This document shows, in pieces, positions 24,661 through 38,721 of a stretch of 64,000 nt of DNA. Position 1 is the first letter of the stretch; the number at the start of each line of letters is the position of its first letter. Source of the stretch: Colletes latitarsis (lineage: Eukaryota; Arthropoda; Insecta; Hymenoptera; Colletidae); assembly GCF_051014445.1 (NCBI RefSeq), contig NC_135134.1:27407672-27471671 (forward strand), read 5' to 3'. Below the pieces are notes generated by a model. That model worked only from the letters and a program-made list of their open reading frames with translations. It did not search any database and was not told the DNA's origin. The position numbers and the translations under genes were made by a program.

Positions 24661-27653
24661 CAAGACCAAGTTTAATTGCTTGTTTCAGTGTGGCCCTACA
24701 TTACTATGTGATCCAAACCAGAAATAGCCCAGGATCTAGCCATAAAGTATGAGAAATATGCGAAAGTATGAGCCCGATGAGGGCAAATCCTAGACCTAAC
24801 CCAAACCTAACATGCGTTATCCTCTAAAATATTTATCAAGATCAGGTTTATTTGAATGTTTCAGTGTGGTACCACTTTACTACGTGATCCAGAGCAGAAA
24901 AAACCCTCGATCAGGTCAACATGTATGTTAGAACTGCGAAAGTATGACCCTGATGAGGGCAAATCCCAGGCCTAACCCAGACCTAACATGCGTTATCCTC
25001 AAAAATATTTATCAAGACCAGGTTTAACTGAATGTTTCAGTATGGTACCACATTACTACGTGAACCATATCAGAAAAAACCCAGGATCCGTTCAAAAGGT
25101 ATCTGAAGAATGCGAAAGTATGAGTCTGATGAGTGAAAATCTCAGGGCTAACCTAGACCTAACATGCATTATCCTCTAAAATATTGATCCAAACCAGGTT
25201 TAGTGGACTGTTTCAGTGTGGTACCACTTTACTACGTGATCCAAAGCAGAAAAAACCCTCGATCAGGTCAACATGTATGTTAGAACTGCGAAAGTACGAC
25301 CCTGATGAGGGCAAATCCCAGGCCTAACCCAGACCTAACATGCGTTATCATCCAAAATATTTATCAAGACCAGGTTTAATTGATTGCTTCAGTGTGGTCC
25401 CACATTACTACGCGATCCAAACCAGAAAAAACCCAGGATCTGTTCAACAAGCATGTGAAAAATGCGAAAGCATGAGTCTGATGAGGGCAAATCCCAGACC
25501 TATCCCAGACCTAACTTGCGTTGTCCTCTAAGATATTGATGGAAACCAGGTTTAATTGAGTGTTTCAGTGTTGTACTTCATTACTACGTGATGCAATCCA
25601 GAAAAAGCCCAGGATCTATCCATGAAGTATAAGAAATATGCGAAAGTATGAGCCTGATGAGAGCAAATCCCAGACCTAACCCAGACCTAACATGCGTTAT
25701 CATCTAAAATATTTATCAAGACCTGGTTTAATTGATTGTTTCAGTGTGGTACCACATTACTACGTGAACCATACCCGAAAAAACCCAGGATCCGTTCAAC
25801 AAGTATCTGAAGAATGCGAAAGTATGAGCCTGATGAGTGAAAATCCTCGGCCTAACCTAGACCTAACATGCGTTATCCTCAAAAATATTGATCGAAACCA
25901 GGTTTAATAGACTGTTTCAGCGTGGTACCACATTACTACGTGATACAATCCTGAAACAGCCCAGGATCTAGCCATGAAGTATGAGAAATATGCGAAAGTA
26001 TGAGCCTGACGAGGGCAAATCCTAGACCTAACACAAACCTAACAAGCGTTATCCTCTAAAATATTGATCCAAACCAGGTTCAATGGACTGCTTCAGTGTG
26101 GTACAACATTACTACGTTATCCAAACCAGAAAAACCCCAGGATCAGTTCAACAAGTATGTGAAAATCGCGAAAGTATGAGCCTGATGAGGGCGAATCCCA
26201 GACCTATCCCAGACCTAACTTGCGTTATCCTCTAAAATATTGATCGAAACCTGGTTTAATCGACTGTTTCAGTGTGGTACCACAGTACTACGTGACCCAA
26301 ACCAGAAAAAACCCAGGATCTGTTCAACAAGTATGTGAAGAATGCGAAAGTATGAGTCTGATGAGTGAAAATCCTCGGCCTAACCTAGACCTAACATGCG
26401 TTATCCTCAAAAATATTGATCGAAACCAGGTTTAATTGACAGTTTCAGTGTGGTACCACACTACTACGTGATCCAAACCAGAAAAAACCCAGGATCTGTT
26501 CAACAAGTATGTGAAAATCGCGAAAGTATGAGCCTGATGAGGGCAAATCCCAGTCCTATACCAGACCTAACTTGTGTTATCCTCTAAAATATTGATCGAA
26601 ACCAGGTTTAATTGACTGTTTCAGTGTGGTACCACATTACTACGTGATTCAATCCAGAAAAAGCCCAGGATCTAGCCATGAGGTCTGAGAAATATGCGAA
26701 AGTATGAGCCTGACGAGAGCAAATCCAAGACCTAACCCAGACCTAACATGCGTTATCCTCTAAAATATTTATCAAGACCAGGTTTAATTGATTGTTTCAG
26801 TGTGGTCACACATTACTACGTGATCCAAACCAGAAAAAACCCAGGATCCGTTCAACAAGTATGTGAAGAATGCGAAAGAATGAGTCTGATGAGTGAAAAT
26901 CCCAGGCCTAACCTAGACCTAACATGCGTTATCCGCAAAAATATTGATCGAAACCTGGTTTAATCGACTGTTTCATTGTGGTACCACATTACTATGTGAT
27001 CCAAACCAGAAAATAGCCCAGGATCTATCCATGAAGTATAAGAAATATGCGAAAGTATGAGCCTGATGAGGGCAAATCCTAGACCTAACCCACACTTAAC
27101 ATGCGTTATCCTCAAAAATATTTATCAAGACCAGGTTTAACTGAATGTTTCAGTGTGGTCCCACATTACTACGTGATCCATACCAGAAAAAACCCAGGAT
27201 CTGTTCGACAAGTATGTGAAAAATGCGAAAGCATGAGTCTGATGAGGGCAAATCCCAGGCCTAACCTAGACATAACTTTCGTTATCCTCTAAAATATTGA
27301 TCGAAACCAGGTTTAGTGGGCTGTTTCAGTGTGGTACCACATTACTGCGCGATCCAAACCAGAAAAAACCCAGGATCTGTTCAACAAGTATGTGAAAAAT
27401 GCGAAAGTATGACCCTGATGTGGGCAAATCCCAGACCTATCCCAGACCTAACTTGCATTGTCCTCTAAGATATTGATCGAAACCAGGTTTCATTGACTGT
27501 TTCAGTGTGGTACCACATTACTACGTGATCCAATCCAGAAATAGCCCAGGATCTAGCCATGAAGTATGAGAAATATGCGAAAGTATGAGCCTGATGAGGG
27601 CAAATCCTAGACCTAACCCAGACCTAACATGCGTTATCATCTAAAATATTTAT
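24661..27653 (+). repeat. 17-monomer HOR (2,993 bp), copy 1
   Basis: Every landmark recurs 2,993 bp downstream: 24,988/27,981, 25,340/28,333, 25,692/28,685, 26,748/29,741 and 27,101/30,094. The unit begins at 'caagaccaagtttaattgct'. Copies look nearly identical. One visible difference is 'aacaagcg' here against 'aacatgcg' at the matching place near 29,035. The first seven monomers are also the end of the left copy of the long-range duplication. Confidence 0.88.
25516..25691 (+). repeat. Representative type D monomer (176 bp)
   Basis: Type D has a distinct head, 'cagtgttgtacttcattac', which destroys the GGTACC palindrome. It is followed by 'gtgatgcaatccagaaaaag' and a B-like tail ('ctatccatgaagtataag' here, 'ctagccatcaagt' elsewhere). 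The junction of a private head with a B-like tail suggests an ancient recombinant between monomer types. It recurs in the left family, the centre and the right end. Confidence 0.8.
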
Positions 27654-30646
27654 CAAGACCAAGTTTAATTGCTTGTTTCAGTGTGGCCCTACATTACTAT
27701 GTGATCCAAACCAGAAATAGCCCAGGATCTAGCCATAAAGTATGAGAAATATGCGAAAGTATGAGCCCGATGAGGGCAAATCCTAGACCTAACCCAAACC
27801 TAACATGCGTTATCCTCTAAAATATTTATCAAGATCAGGTTTATTTGAATGTTTCAGTGTGGTACCACTTTACTACGTGATCCAGAGCAGAAAAAACCCT
27901 CGATCAGGTCAACATGTATGTTAGAACTGCGAAAGTATGACCCTGATGAGGGCAAATCCCAGGCCTAACCCAGACCTAACATGCGTTATCCTCAAAAATA
28001 TTTATCAAGACCAGGTTTAACTGAATGTTTCAGTATGGTACCACATTACTACGTGAACCATATCAGAAAAAACCCAGGATCCGTTCAAAAGGTATCTGAA
28101 GAATGCGAAAGTATGAGTCTGATGAGTGAAAATCTCAGGGCTAACCTAGACCTAACATGCATTATCCTCTAAAATATTGATCCAAACCAGGTTTAGTGGA
28201 CTGTTTCAGTGTGGTACCACTTTACTACGTGATCCAAAGCAGAAAAAACCCTCGATCAGGTCAACATGTATGTTAGAACTGCGAAAGTACGACCCTGATG
28301 AGGGCAAATCCCAGGCCTAACCCAGACCTAACATGCGTTATCATCCAAAATATTTATCAAGACCAGGTTTAATTGATTGCTTCAGTGTGGTCCCACATTA
28401 CTACGCGATCCAAACCAGAAAAAACCCAGGATCTGTTCAACAAGCATGTGAAAAATGCGAAAGCATGAGTCTGATGAGGGCAAATCCCAGACCTATCCCA
28501 GACCTAACTTGCGTTGTCCTCTAAGATATTGATGGAAACCAGGTTTAATTGAGTGTTTCAGTGTTGTACTTCATTACTACGTGATGCAATCCAGAAAAAG
28601 CCCAGGATCTATCCATGAAGTATAAGAAATATGCGAAAGTATGAGCCTGATGAGAGCAAATCCCAGACCTAACCCAGACCTAACATGCGTTATCATCTAA
28701 AATATTTATCAAGACCTGGTTTAATTGATTGTTTCAGTGTGGTACCACATTACTACGTGAACCATACCCGAAAAAACCCAGGATCCGTTCAACAAGTATC
28801 TGAAGAATGCGAAAGTATGAGCCTGATGAGTGAAAATCCTCGGCCTAACCTAGACCTAACATGCGTTATCCTCAAAAATATTGATCGAAACCAGGTTTAA
28901 TAGACTGTTTCAGCGTGGTACCACATTACTACGTGATACAATCCTGAAACAGCCCAGGATCTAGCCATGAAGTATGAGAAATATGCGAAAGTATGAGCCT
29001 GACGAGGGCAAATCCTAGACCTAACACAAACCTAACATGCGTTATCCTCTAAAATATTGATCCAAACCAGGTTCAATGGACTGCTTCAGTGTGGTACAAC
29101 ATTACTACGTTATCCAAACCAGAAAAACCCCAGGATCAGTTCAACAAGTATGTGAAAATCGCGAAAGTATGAGCCTGATGAGGGCGAATCCCAGACCTAT
29201 CCCAGACCTAACTTGCGTTATCCTCTAAAATATTGATCGAAACCTGGTTTAATCGACTGTTTCAGTGTGGTACCACAGTACTACGTGACCCAAACCAGAA
29301 AAAACCCAGGATCTGTTCAACAAGTATGTGAAGAATGCGAAAGTATGAGTCTGATGAGTGAAAATCCTCGGCCTAACCTAGACCTAACATGCGTTATCCT
29401 CAAAAATATTGATCGAAACCAGGTTTAATTGACAGTTTCAGTGTGGTACCACACTACTACGTGATCCAAACCAGAAAAAACCCAGGATCTGTTCAACAAG
29501 TATGTGAAAATCGCGAAAGTATGAGCCTGATGAGGGCAAATCCCAGTCCTATACCAGACCTAACTTGTGTTATCCTCTAAAATATTGATCGAAACCAGGT
29601 TTAATTGACTGTTTCAGTGTGGTACCACATTACTACGTGATTCAATCCAGAAAAAGCCCAGGATCTAGCCATGAGGTCTGAGAAATATGCGAAAGTATGA
29701 GCCTGACGAGAGCAAATCCAAGACCTAACCCAGACCTAACATGCGTTATCCTCTAAAATATTTATCAAGACCAGGTTTAATTGATTGTTTCAGTGTGGTC
29801 ACACATTACTACGTGATCCAAACCAGAAAAAACCCAGGATCCGTTCAACAAGTATGTGAAGAATGCGAAAGAATGAGTCTGATGAGTGAAAATCCCAGGC
29901 CTAACCTAGACCTAACATGCGTTATCCGCAAAAATATTGATCGAAACCTGGTTTAATCGACTGTTTCATTGTGGTACCACATTACTATGTGATCCAAACC
30001 AGAAAATAGCCCAGGATCTATCCATGAAGTATAAGAAATATGCGAAAGTATGAGCCTGATGAGGGCAAATCCTAGACCTAACCCACACTTAACATGCGTT
30101 ATCCTCAAAAATATTTATCAAGACCAGGTTTAACTGAATGTTTCAGTGTGGTCCCACATTACTACGTGATCCATACCAGAAAAAACCCAGGATCTGTTCG
30201 ACAAGTATGTGAAAAATGCGAAAGCATGAGTCTGATGAGGGCAAATCCCAGGCCTAACCTAGACATAACTTTCGTTATCCTCTAAAATATTGATCGAAAC
30301 CAGGTTTAGTGGGCTGTTTCAGTGTGGTACCACATTACTGCGCGATCCAAACCAGAAAAAACCCAGGATCTGTTCAACAAGTATGTGAAAAATGCGAAAG
30401 TATGACCCTGATGTGGGCAAATCCCAGACCTATCCCAGACCTAACTTGCATTGTCCTCTAAGATATTGATCGAAACCAGGTTTCATTGACTGTTTCAGTG
30501 TGGTACCACATTACTACGTGATCCAATCCAGAAATAGCCCAGGATCTAGCCATGAAGTATGAGAAATATGCGAAAGTATGAGCCTGATGAGGGCAAATCC
30601 TAGACCTAACCCAGACCTAACATGCGTTATCATCTAAAATATTTAT
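27654..30646 (+). repeat. 17-monomer HOR (2,993 bp), copy 2
   Basis: The join with copy 1 lies in 'taaaatatttatcaagacc' at 27,642-27,660. The text before it has the 'gttatcatc' head found at the end of copy 2 (30,63x). The text after it, 'aagtttaattgcttg', is the start of copy 1. From 29,067 this unit is also the beginning of the 8,628 bp composite. It ends where 'caagacctggtttaattgat' continues the U1 unit. Confidence 0.86.
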
Positions 30647-33440
30647 CAAGACCTGGTTTAATTGATTGTTTCAGTGTGGTACCACATTACTACGTGAACC
30701 ATACCAGAAAGAACCCAGGATCCGTTCAACAGGTATCTGAAGAATGCGAAAGTATGAGTCTGATGAGTGAAAATCTCAGGGCTAACCTAAACCTAACATG
30801 CATTATCCTCTAAAATATTGATCCAAACCAGGTTTAGTGGACTGTTTCAGTGTGGTACCACTTTACTACGTGATCCAAAGCAGAAGAAACCCTCGATCAG
30901 GTCAACATGTATGTTAGAACTGCGAAAGTATGACCCCGATGAGGGCAAATCCCACGCCTAACCCAGACCTAACATGCGTTATCCCCAAAAATATTTATCA
31001 AGACCAGGTTTAACTGAATGTTTCAGTATGGTACCACATTACTACGTGCACCATACCAGAAAAAACCCAGGATCCGTTCAACAGGTATCTGAAGAATGCG
31101 AAAGTATGAGTCTGATGAGTGAAAATCTCAGGGCTAACCTAGACCTAACATGCATTATCCTCTAAAATATTGATCCAAACCAGGTTTAGTGGACTGTTTC
31201 AGTGTCGTACCACTTTACTACGTGATCCAAAGCAGAAAAAACCCTCGATCAGGTCAACATGTATGTTAGAACTGCGAAAGTATGACCCAGATGAGGGCAA
31301 ATCCCAGGCCTAACCCAGACCTAACATGCGTTATCCTCTAAAATATTTATCAAGACCAGGTTTAGTTGATTGTTTCAGTGTGGTCCCACATTACTACGTG
31401 ATCCAAACCAGAAAAAATCCAGGATCCGTTCAACAAGTATGTGAAGAATGCGAAAGAATGAGTCTGATGAGTGAAAATCCCAGGCCTAACCTAGACCTAA
31501 CATGCGTTATCCTCAAAAATATTGATCGAAACCTGGTTTAATCGACTGTTTCAGTGTGGTACCACATTACTATGTGATCCAAACCAGAAAATAGCCCAGG
31601 ATCTATCCATGAAGTATAAGAAATATGCGAAAGTATGAGCCCGACGAGGGCAAATCCTAGACCTAACCCAGACCTAACATGCGTAATCTTCAAAAATATT
31701 TATCAAAACCAGGTTTAACTGAATGTTTCAGTATGGTACCACATTACTACGTGATCCATACCAGAAAAAACCCAGGATCTGTTCAACAAGTATGTGAAAA
31801 ATGCGAAAGCATGAGTCTGATGAGGGCAAATCCCAGACCTACCCCAGACCTAACTTGCGTTATCCTCTAAAATATTGATCGAAACAAGGTTTAATTGACT
31901 GTTTCAGCGTGGTACCACATTACTACGTGATACAATCCAGAAACAGCCCAGGATCTAGCCATGAATTATGAGAAATATGCGAAAGAATGAGCCTGATGTG
32001 GGCAAATCCTAGACCTAACCCAAACCTAACATGCGTTATCCTCTAAAATATTTATCAAGACCAGGTTTATTTGAATGTTTCAGTGTGGTACCACATTACT
32101 ACGTGATCCAAACCAGAAAAAACCCAGGATCCGTTCAACAAGTATGTGAAAAACGAAACGAATGAGTCTGATGAGGGCAAATCCCAGACCTATCCCAGAC
32201 CTAACTTGCGTTGTCCTCTAAGATATTGATGGAAACCAGGTTTAATTGACTGTTTCAGTGTTGTACTTCATTACTACGTGATGCAATCCAGAAAAAGCCC
32301 AGGATCTAGCCATCAAGTTTGAGAAATATGCGAAAGTATGAGCCTGACGAGAGCAAATCCTAGACCTAACCCAGACCTAACATGCGTTATCCTCTAAAAT
32401 ATTTATCAAGACCAGGTTTATTTGAATGTTTCAGTGTGGTACCACATTACTATGTGATCCAAACCAGAAAATAGCCCAGGATCTATCCATGAAGTATAAG
32501 AAATATGCGAAAGTGTGAGCCTGATGAGGGCAAATCCTAGACCTAACCCAGACCTAACATGCGTTATCCTCAAAAATATTTATCAAGACCAGGGTTAACT
32601 GAATGTTTCAGTGTGGTACCACATTACTACGTGATCCATACCAGAAAAAACCCAGGATCTGTTCAACAAGTATGTGAAAAATGCGAAAGCACGAGTCGGA
32701 TGAGAGCAAATCCCAGGCGTAACCTAGACATAACTTTCGTTATCCCCTAAAATATTGATCGAAACCAGGTTTAGTGGACTGTTTCAGTGTGGTACCACAT
32801 TACTACGTGATCCATACCAGAAAAAACCCAGGATCTGTTCAACAAGTATGTGAAAAATGCGAAAGTATGACCCTGATGTGGGCAAATCCCAGACCTAACC
32901 CAGACCTAACTTGCATTGACCTCTAAAATATTGATCGAAACCAGGTTTAATTGACTGTTTCAGTGTGGTCCCACATTACTACCTGATCCAAACCAGAAAA
33001 AACCCAGGATCCGTTCAACAAGTATGTGAAGAATGCGAAAGTATAAGTCTGATGAGTGAAAATCCTCGGCCTAACCTAGACCTAACATGCGTTATCCTCA
33101 AAAATATTGGTCGAAACAAGGTTTAATGGACAGTTTCAGTGTGGTACCACACTACTACGTGATCCAAACCAGAAAAAAACCCAGGATCTGTTCAACAAGT
33201 ATGTGAAAATCGCGAAAGTATGAGCCTGATGAGGGCAAATCCCAGGCCTAACCTAGACCTAACATGCGTTATCCGCAAAAATATTGATCGAAACCTGGTT
33301 TAATCGACTGTTTCATTGTGGTACCACATTACTATGTGATCCAAACCAGAAAATAGCCCAGGATCTATCCATGAAGTATAAGAAATATGCGAAAGTATGA
33401 GCCTGATGAGGGCAAATCCTAGACCTAACCCACACTTAAC
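30094..33440 (+). repeat. HOR unit U1, 19 monomers (3,347 bp), copy 1
   Basis: U1 shares its first 18 monomers or so with U2 and then skips 11. The join is in 'aaatcccag' at 33,237-33,245. The left side follows the U2 text near 36,590 ('gtgaaaatcgcg...gatgagggc'). The right side ('gcctaacctagacc', then 'ttatccgcaaaaatattg') follows the U2 text near 38,520. U1 also has the marker 'gtataagtctgatg' (33,05x), where U2 has 'gtatgagtctgatg'. A private 'gaccccgatgagg' lies near 30,934. Confidence 0.88.
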
Positions 33441-36400
33441 ATGCGTTATCCTCAAAAATATTTATCAAGACCAGGTTTAACTGAATGTTTCAGTGTGGTC
33501 CCACATTACTACGTGATCCATACCAGAAAAAACCCAGGATCTGTTCGACAAGTATGTGAAAAATGCGAAAGCATGAGTCTGATGAGGGCAAATCCCAGGC
33601 CTAACCTAGACATAACTTTCGTTATCCTCTAAAATATTGATCGAAACCAGGTTTAGTGGGCTGTTTCAGTGTGGTACCACATTACTGCGCGATCCAAACC
33701 AGAAAAAACCCAGGATCTGTTCAACAAGTATGTGAAAAATGCGAAAGTATGACCCTGATGTGGGCAAATCCCAGACCTATCCCAGACCTAACTTGCATTG
33801 TCCTCTAAGATATTGATCGAAACCAGGTTTCATTGACTGTTTCAGTGTGGTACCACATTACTACGTGATCCAATCCAGAAATAGCCCAGGATCTAGCCAT
33901 GAAGTATGAGAAATATGCGAAAGTATGAGCCTGATGAGGGCAAATCCTAGACCTAACCCAGACCTAACATGCGTTATCATCTAAAATATTTATCAAGACC
34001 TGGTTTAATTGATTGTTTCAGTGTGGTACCACATTACTACGTGAACCATACCAGAAAGAACCCAGGATCCGTTCAACAGGTATCTGAAGAATGCGAAAGT
34101 ATGAGTCTGATGAGTGAAAATCTCAGGGCTAACCTAAACCTAACATGCATTATCCTCTAAAATATTGATCCAAACCAGGTTTAGTGGACTGTTTCAGTGT
34201 GGTACCACTTTACTACGTGATCCAAAGCAGAAGAAACCCTCGATCAGGTCAACATGTATGTTAGAACTGCGAAAGTATGACCCTGATGAGGGCAAATCCC
34301 ACGCCTAACCCAGACCTAACATGCGTTATCCCCAAAAATATTTATCAAGACCAGGTTTAACTGAATGTTTCAGTATGGTACCACATTACTACGTGCACCA
34401 TACCAGAAAAAACCCAGGATCCGTTCAACAGGTATCTGAAGAATGCGAAAGTATGAGTCTGATGAGTGAAAATCTCAGGGCTAACCTAGACCTAACATGC
34501 ATTATCCTCTAAAATATTGATCCAAACCAGGTTTAGTGGACTGTTTCAGTGTCGTACCACTTTACTACGTGATCCAAAGCAGAAAAAACCCTCGATCAGG
34601 TCAACATGTATGTTAGAACTGCGAAAGTATGACCCAGATGAGGGCAAATCCCAGGCCTAACCCAGACCTAACATGCGTTATCCTCTAAAATATTTATCAA
34701 GACCAGGTTTAGTTGATTGTTTCAGTGTGGTCCCACATTACTACGTGATCCAAACCAGAAAAAATCCAGGATCCGTTCAACAAGTATGTGAAGAATGCGA
34801 AAGAATGAGTCTGATGAGTGAAAATCCCAGGCCTAACCTAGACCTAACATGCGTTATCCTCAAAAATATTGATCGAAACCTGGTTTAATCGACTGTTTCA
34901 GTGTGGTACCACATTACTATGTGATCCAAACCAGAAAATAGCCCAGGATCTATCCATGAAGTATAAGAAATATGCGAAAGTATGAGCCCGACGAGGGCAA
35001 ATCCTAGACCTAACCCAGACCTAACATGCGTAATCTTCAAAAATATTTATCAAAACCAGGTTTAACTGAATGTTTCAGTATGGTACCACATTACTACGTG
35101 ATCCATACCAGAAAAAACCCAGGATCTGTTCAACAAGTATGTGAAAAATGCGAAAGCATGAGTCTGATGAGGGCAAATCCCAGACCTACCCCAGACCTAA
35201 CTTGCGTTATCCTCTAAAATATTGATCGAAACAAGGTTTAATTGACTGTTTCAGCGTGGTACCACATTACTACGTGATACAATCCAGAAACAGCCCAGGA
35301 TCTAGCCATGAATTATGAGAAATATGCGAAAGAATGAGCCTGATGTGGGCAAATCCTAGACCTAACCCAAACCTAACATGCGTTATCCTCTAAAATATTT
35401 ATCAAGACCAGGTTTATTTGAATGTTTCAGTGTGGTACCACATTACTACGTGATCCAAACCAGAAAAAACCCAGGATCCGTTCAACAAGTATGTGAAAAA
35501 CGAAACGAATGAGTCTGATGAGGGCAAATCCCAGACCTATCCCAGACCTAACTTGCGTTGTCCTCTAAGATATTGATGGAAACCAGGTTTAATTGACTGT
35601 TTCAGTGTTGTACTTCATTACTACGTGATGCAATCCAGAAAAAGCCCAGGATCTAGCCATCAAGTTTGAGAAATATGCGAAAGTATGAGCCTGACGAGAG
35701 CAAATCCTAGACCTAACCCAGACCTAACATGCGTTATCCTCTAAAATATTTATCAAGACCAGGTTTATTTGAATGTTTCAGTGTGGTACCACATTACTAT
35801 GTGATCCAAACCAGAAAATAGCCCAGGATCTATCCATGAAGTATAAGAAATATGCGAAAGTGTGAGCCTGATGAGGGCAAATCCTAGACCTAACCCAGAC
35901 CTAACATGCGTTATCCTCAAAAATATTTATCAAGACCAGGGTTAACTGAATGTTTCAGTGTGGTACCACATTACTACGTGATCCATACCAGAAAAAACCC
36001 AGGATCTGTTCAACAAGTATGTGAAAAATGCGAAAGCACGAGTCGGATGAGAGCAAATCCCAGGCGTAACCTAGACATAACTTTCGTTATCCCCTAAAAT
36101 ATTGATCGAAACCAGGTTTAGTGGACTGTTTCAGTGTGGTACCACATTACTACGTGATCCATACCAGAAAAAACCCAGGATCTGTTCAACAAGTATGTGA
36201 AAAATGCGAAAGTATGACCCTGATGTGGGCAAATCCCAGACCTAACCCAGACCTAACTTGCATTGACCTCTAAAATATTGATCGAAACCAGGTTTAATTG
36301 ACTGTTTCAGTGTGGTCCCACATTACTACCTGATCCAAACCAGAAAAAACCCAGGATCCGTTCAACAAGTATGTGAAGAATGCGAAAGTATGAGTCTGAT

Positions 36401-38721
36401 GAGTGAAAATCCTCGGCCTAACCTAGACCTAACATGCGTTATCCTCAAAAATATTGGTCGAAACAAGGTTTAATGGACAGTTTCAGTGTGGTACCACACT
36501 ACTACGTGATCCAAACCAGAAAAAAACCCAGGATCTGTTCAACAAGTATGTGAAAATCGCGAAAGTATGAGCCTGATGAGGGCAAATCCCAGACCTATAC
36601 CAGACCTAACTTACGTTATCCTCTAAAATATTGATCGAAACCAGGTTTAATTGACTGTTCCAGTGTGGTACCACATTACTACGTGATCCAATCCAGAAAT
36701 AGCCCAGGATCTAGCCATGAGGTATGAGAAATATGCGAAAGTATGAGCCTGACGAGAGCAAATCCTAGACCTAACCCAGACCTAACATGCGTTATCCTCT
36801 AAAATATTTATCAAGACCAGGTTTAACTGAATGTTTCAGTGTGGTCCCACATTACTACGTGATCCATACCAGAAAAAACCCCGGATCTGTTCAACAAGTA
36901 TGTGAAAAATGCGAAAGCATGAGTCTGATGAGGGCAAATCCCAGGCCTAACCTAGACATAACTTTCGTTATCCTCTAAAATATTGATCGAAACCGGGTTT
37001 AGTGGGCTGTTTCAGTGTGGTACCACATTACTGCGCGATCCAAACCAGAAAAAACCCAGGATCTGTTCAACAAGTATGTGAAAAATGCGAAAGTATGACC
37101 CTGATGTGGGCAAATCCCAGACCTATCCCAGACCTAACTTGCATTGTCCTCTAAAATATTGATCGAAACCAGGTTTAATTGACTGTTTCAGTGTGGTACC
37201 ACATTACTACCTGATCCAATCCAGAAATAGCCCAGGATCTAGCCATGAATTATGAGAAATATGCGAAAGTATGAGCCTGATGAGGGCAAATCCTAGACCT
37301 AACCCAAACCTAACATGCGTTATCCTCTAAAATATTTATCAAGACCAGGTTTATTTGAATGTTTCAGTGTGGTACCACATTACTACGTGATCCAAACCAG
37401 AAAAAACCCAGGATCCGTTCAACAAGTATGTGAAAACGAAACGTATGAGTCTGATGAGGGCAAATCCCAGACCTATCCCAGACCTAACTTGCGTTGTCCT
37501 CTAAGATATTGATGGAAACCAGGTTTAATTGACTGTTTCAGTGTTGTACTTCATTACTACGTGATGCAATCCAGAAACCGCCCAGGATCTAGCCATCAAG
37601 TTTGAGAAATATGCGAAAGTATGAGCCTGACGAGAGCAAATCCTAGACCTAACCCAGACCTAACATGCGTTATCCTCTAAAATATTTATCAAGACCAGGT
37701 TCAATGGACTGCTTCAGTGTGGTACAACATTACTACGTTATCCAAACCAGAAAAACCCCAGGATCAGTTCAACAAGTATGTGAAAATCGCGAAAGTATGA
37801 GCCTGATGAGGGCGAATCCCAGACCTATCCCAGACCTAACTTGCGTTATCCTCTAAAATATTGATCGAAACCTGGTTTAATCGACTGTTTCAGTGTGGTA
37901 CCACATTACTACGTGACCCAAACCAGAAAAAACCCAGGATCTGTTCAACAAGTATGTGAAGAATGCGAAAGTATGAGTCTGATGAGTGAAAATCCTCGGC
38001 CTAACCTAGACCTAACATGCGTTATCCTCAAAAATATTGATCGAAACCAGGTTTAATTGACAGTTTCAGTGTGGTACCACACTACTACGTGATCCAAACC
38101 AGAAAAAACCCAGGATCTGTTCAACAAGTATGTGAAAATCGCGAAAGTATGAGCCTGATGAGGGCAAATCCCAGTCCTATACCAGACCTAACTTGTGTTA
38201 TCCTCTAAAATATTGATCGAAACCAGGTTTAATTGACTGTTTCAGTGTGGTACCACATTACTACGTGATCCAATCCAGAAAAAGCCCAGGATCTAGCCAT
38301 GAGGTCTGAGAAATATGCGAAAGTATGAGCCTGACGAGAGCAAATCCAAGACCTAACCCAGACCTAACATGCGTTATCCTCTAAAATATTTATCAAGACC
38401 AGGTTTAATTGATTGTTTCAGTGTGGTCACACATTACTACGTGATCCAAACCAGAAAAAACCCAGGATCCGTTCAACAAGTATGTGAAGAATGCGAAAGA
38501 ATGAGTCTGATGAGTGAAAATCCCAGGCCTAACCTAGACCTAACATGCGTTATCCGCAAAAATATTGATCGAAACCTGGTTTAATCGACTGTTTCATTGT
38601 GGTACCACATTACTATGTGATCCAAACCAGAAAATAGCCCAGGATCTATCCATGAAGTATAAGAAATATGCGAAAGTATGAGCCTGATGAGGGCAAATCC
38701 TAGACCTAACCCACACTTAAC
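33441..38721 (+). repeat. HOR unit U2, 30 monomers (5,281 bp), copy 1
   Basis: This is the full-length unit. It repeats U1 to about 36,590 and then adds 11 monomers. Those include a monomer with 'gtgaaaacgaaacgtatgag' (37,43x, two bases shorter than normal) and the 'ggttcaatggactgcttcag' monomer (37,69x). The latter is also found at 29,067 and 26,074. The next U2 starts 8,628 bp downstream. Matching monomers look identical in nearly all positions I compared. Confidence 0.88.
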
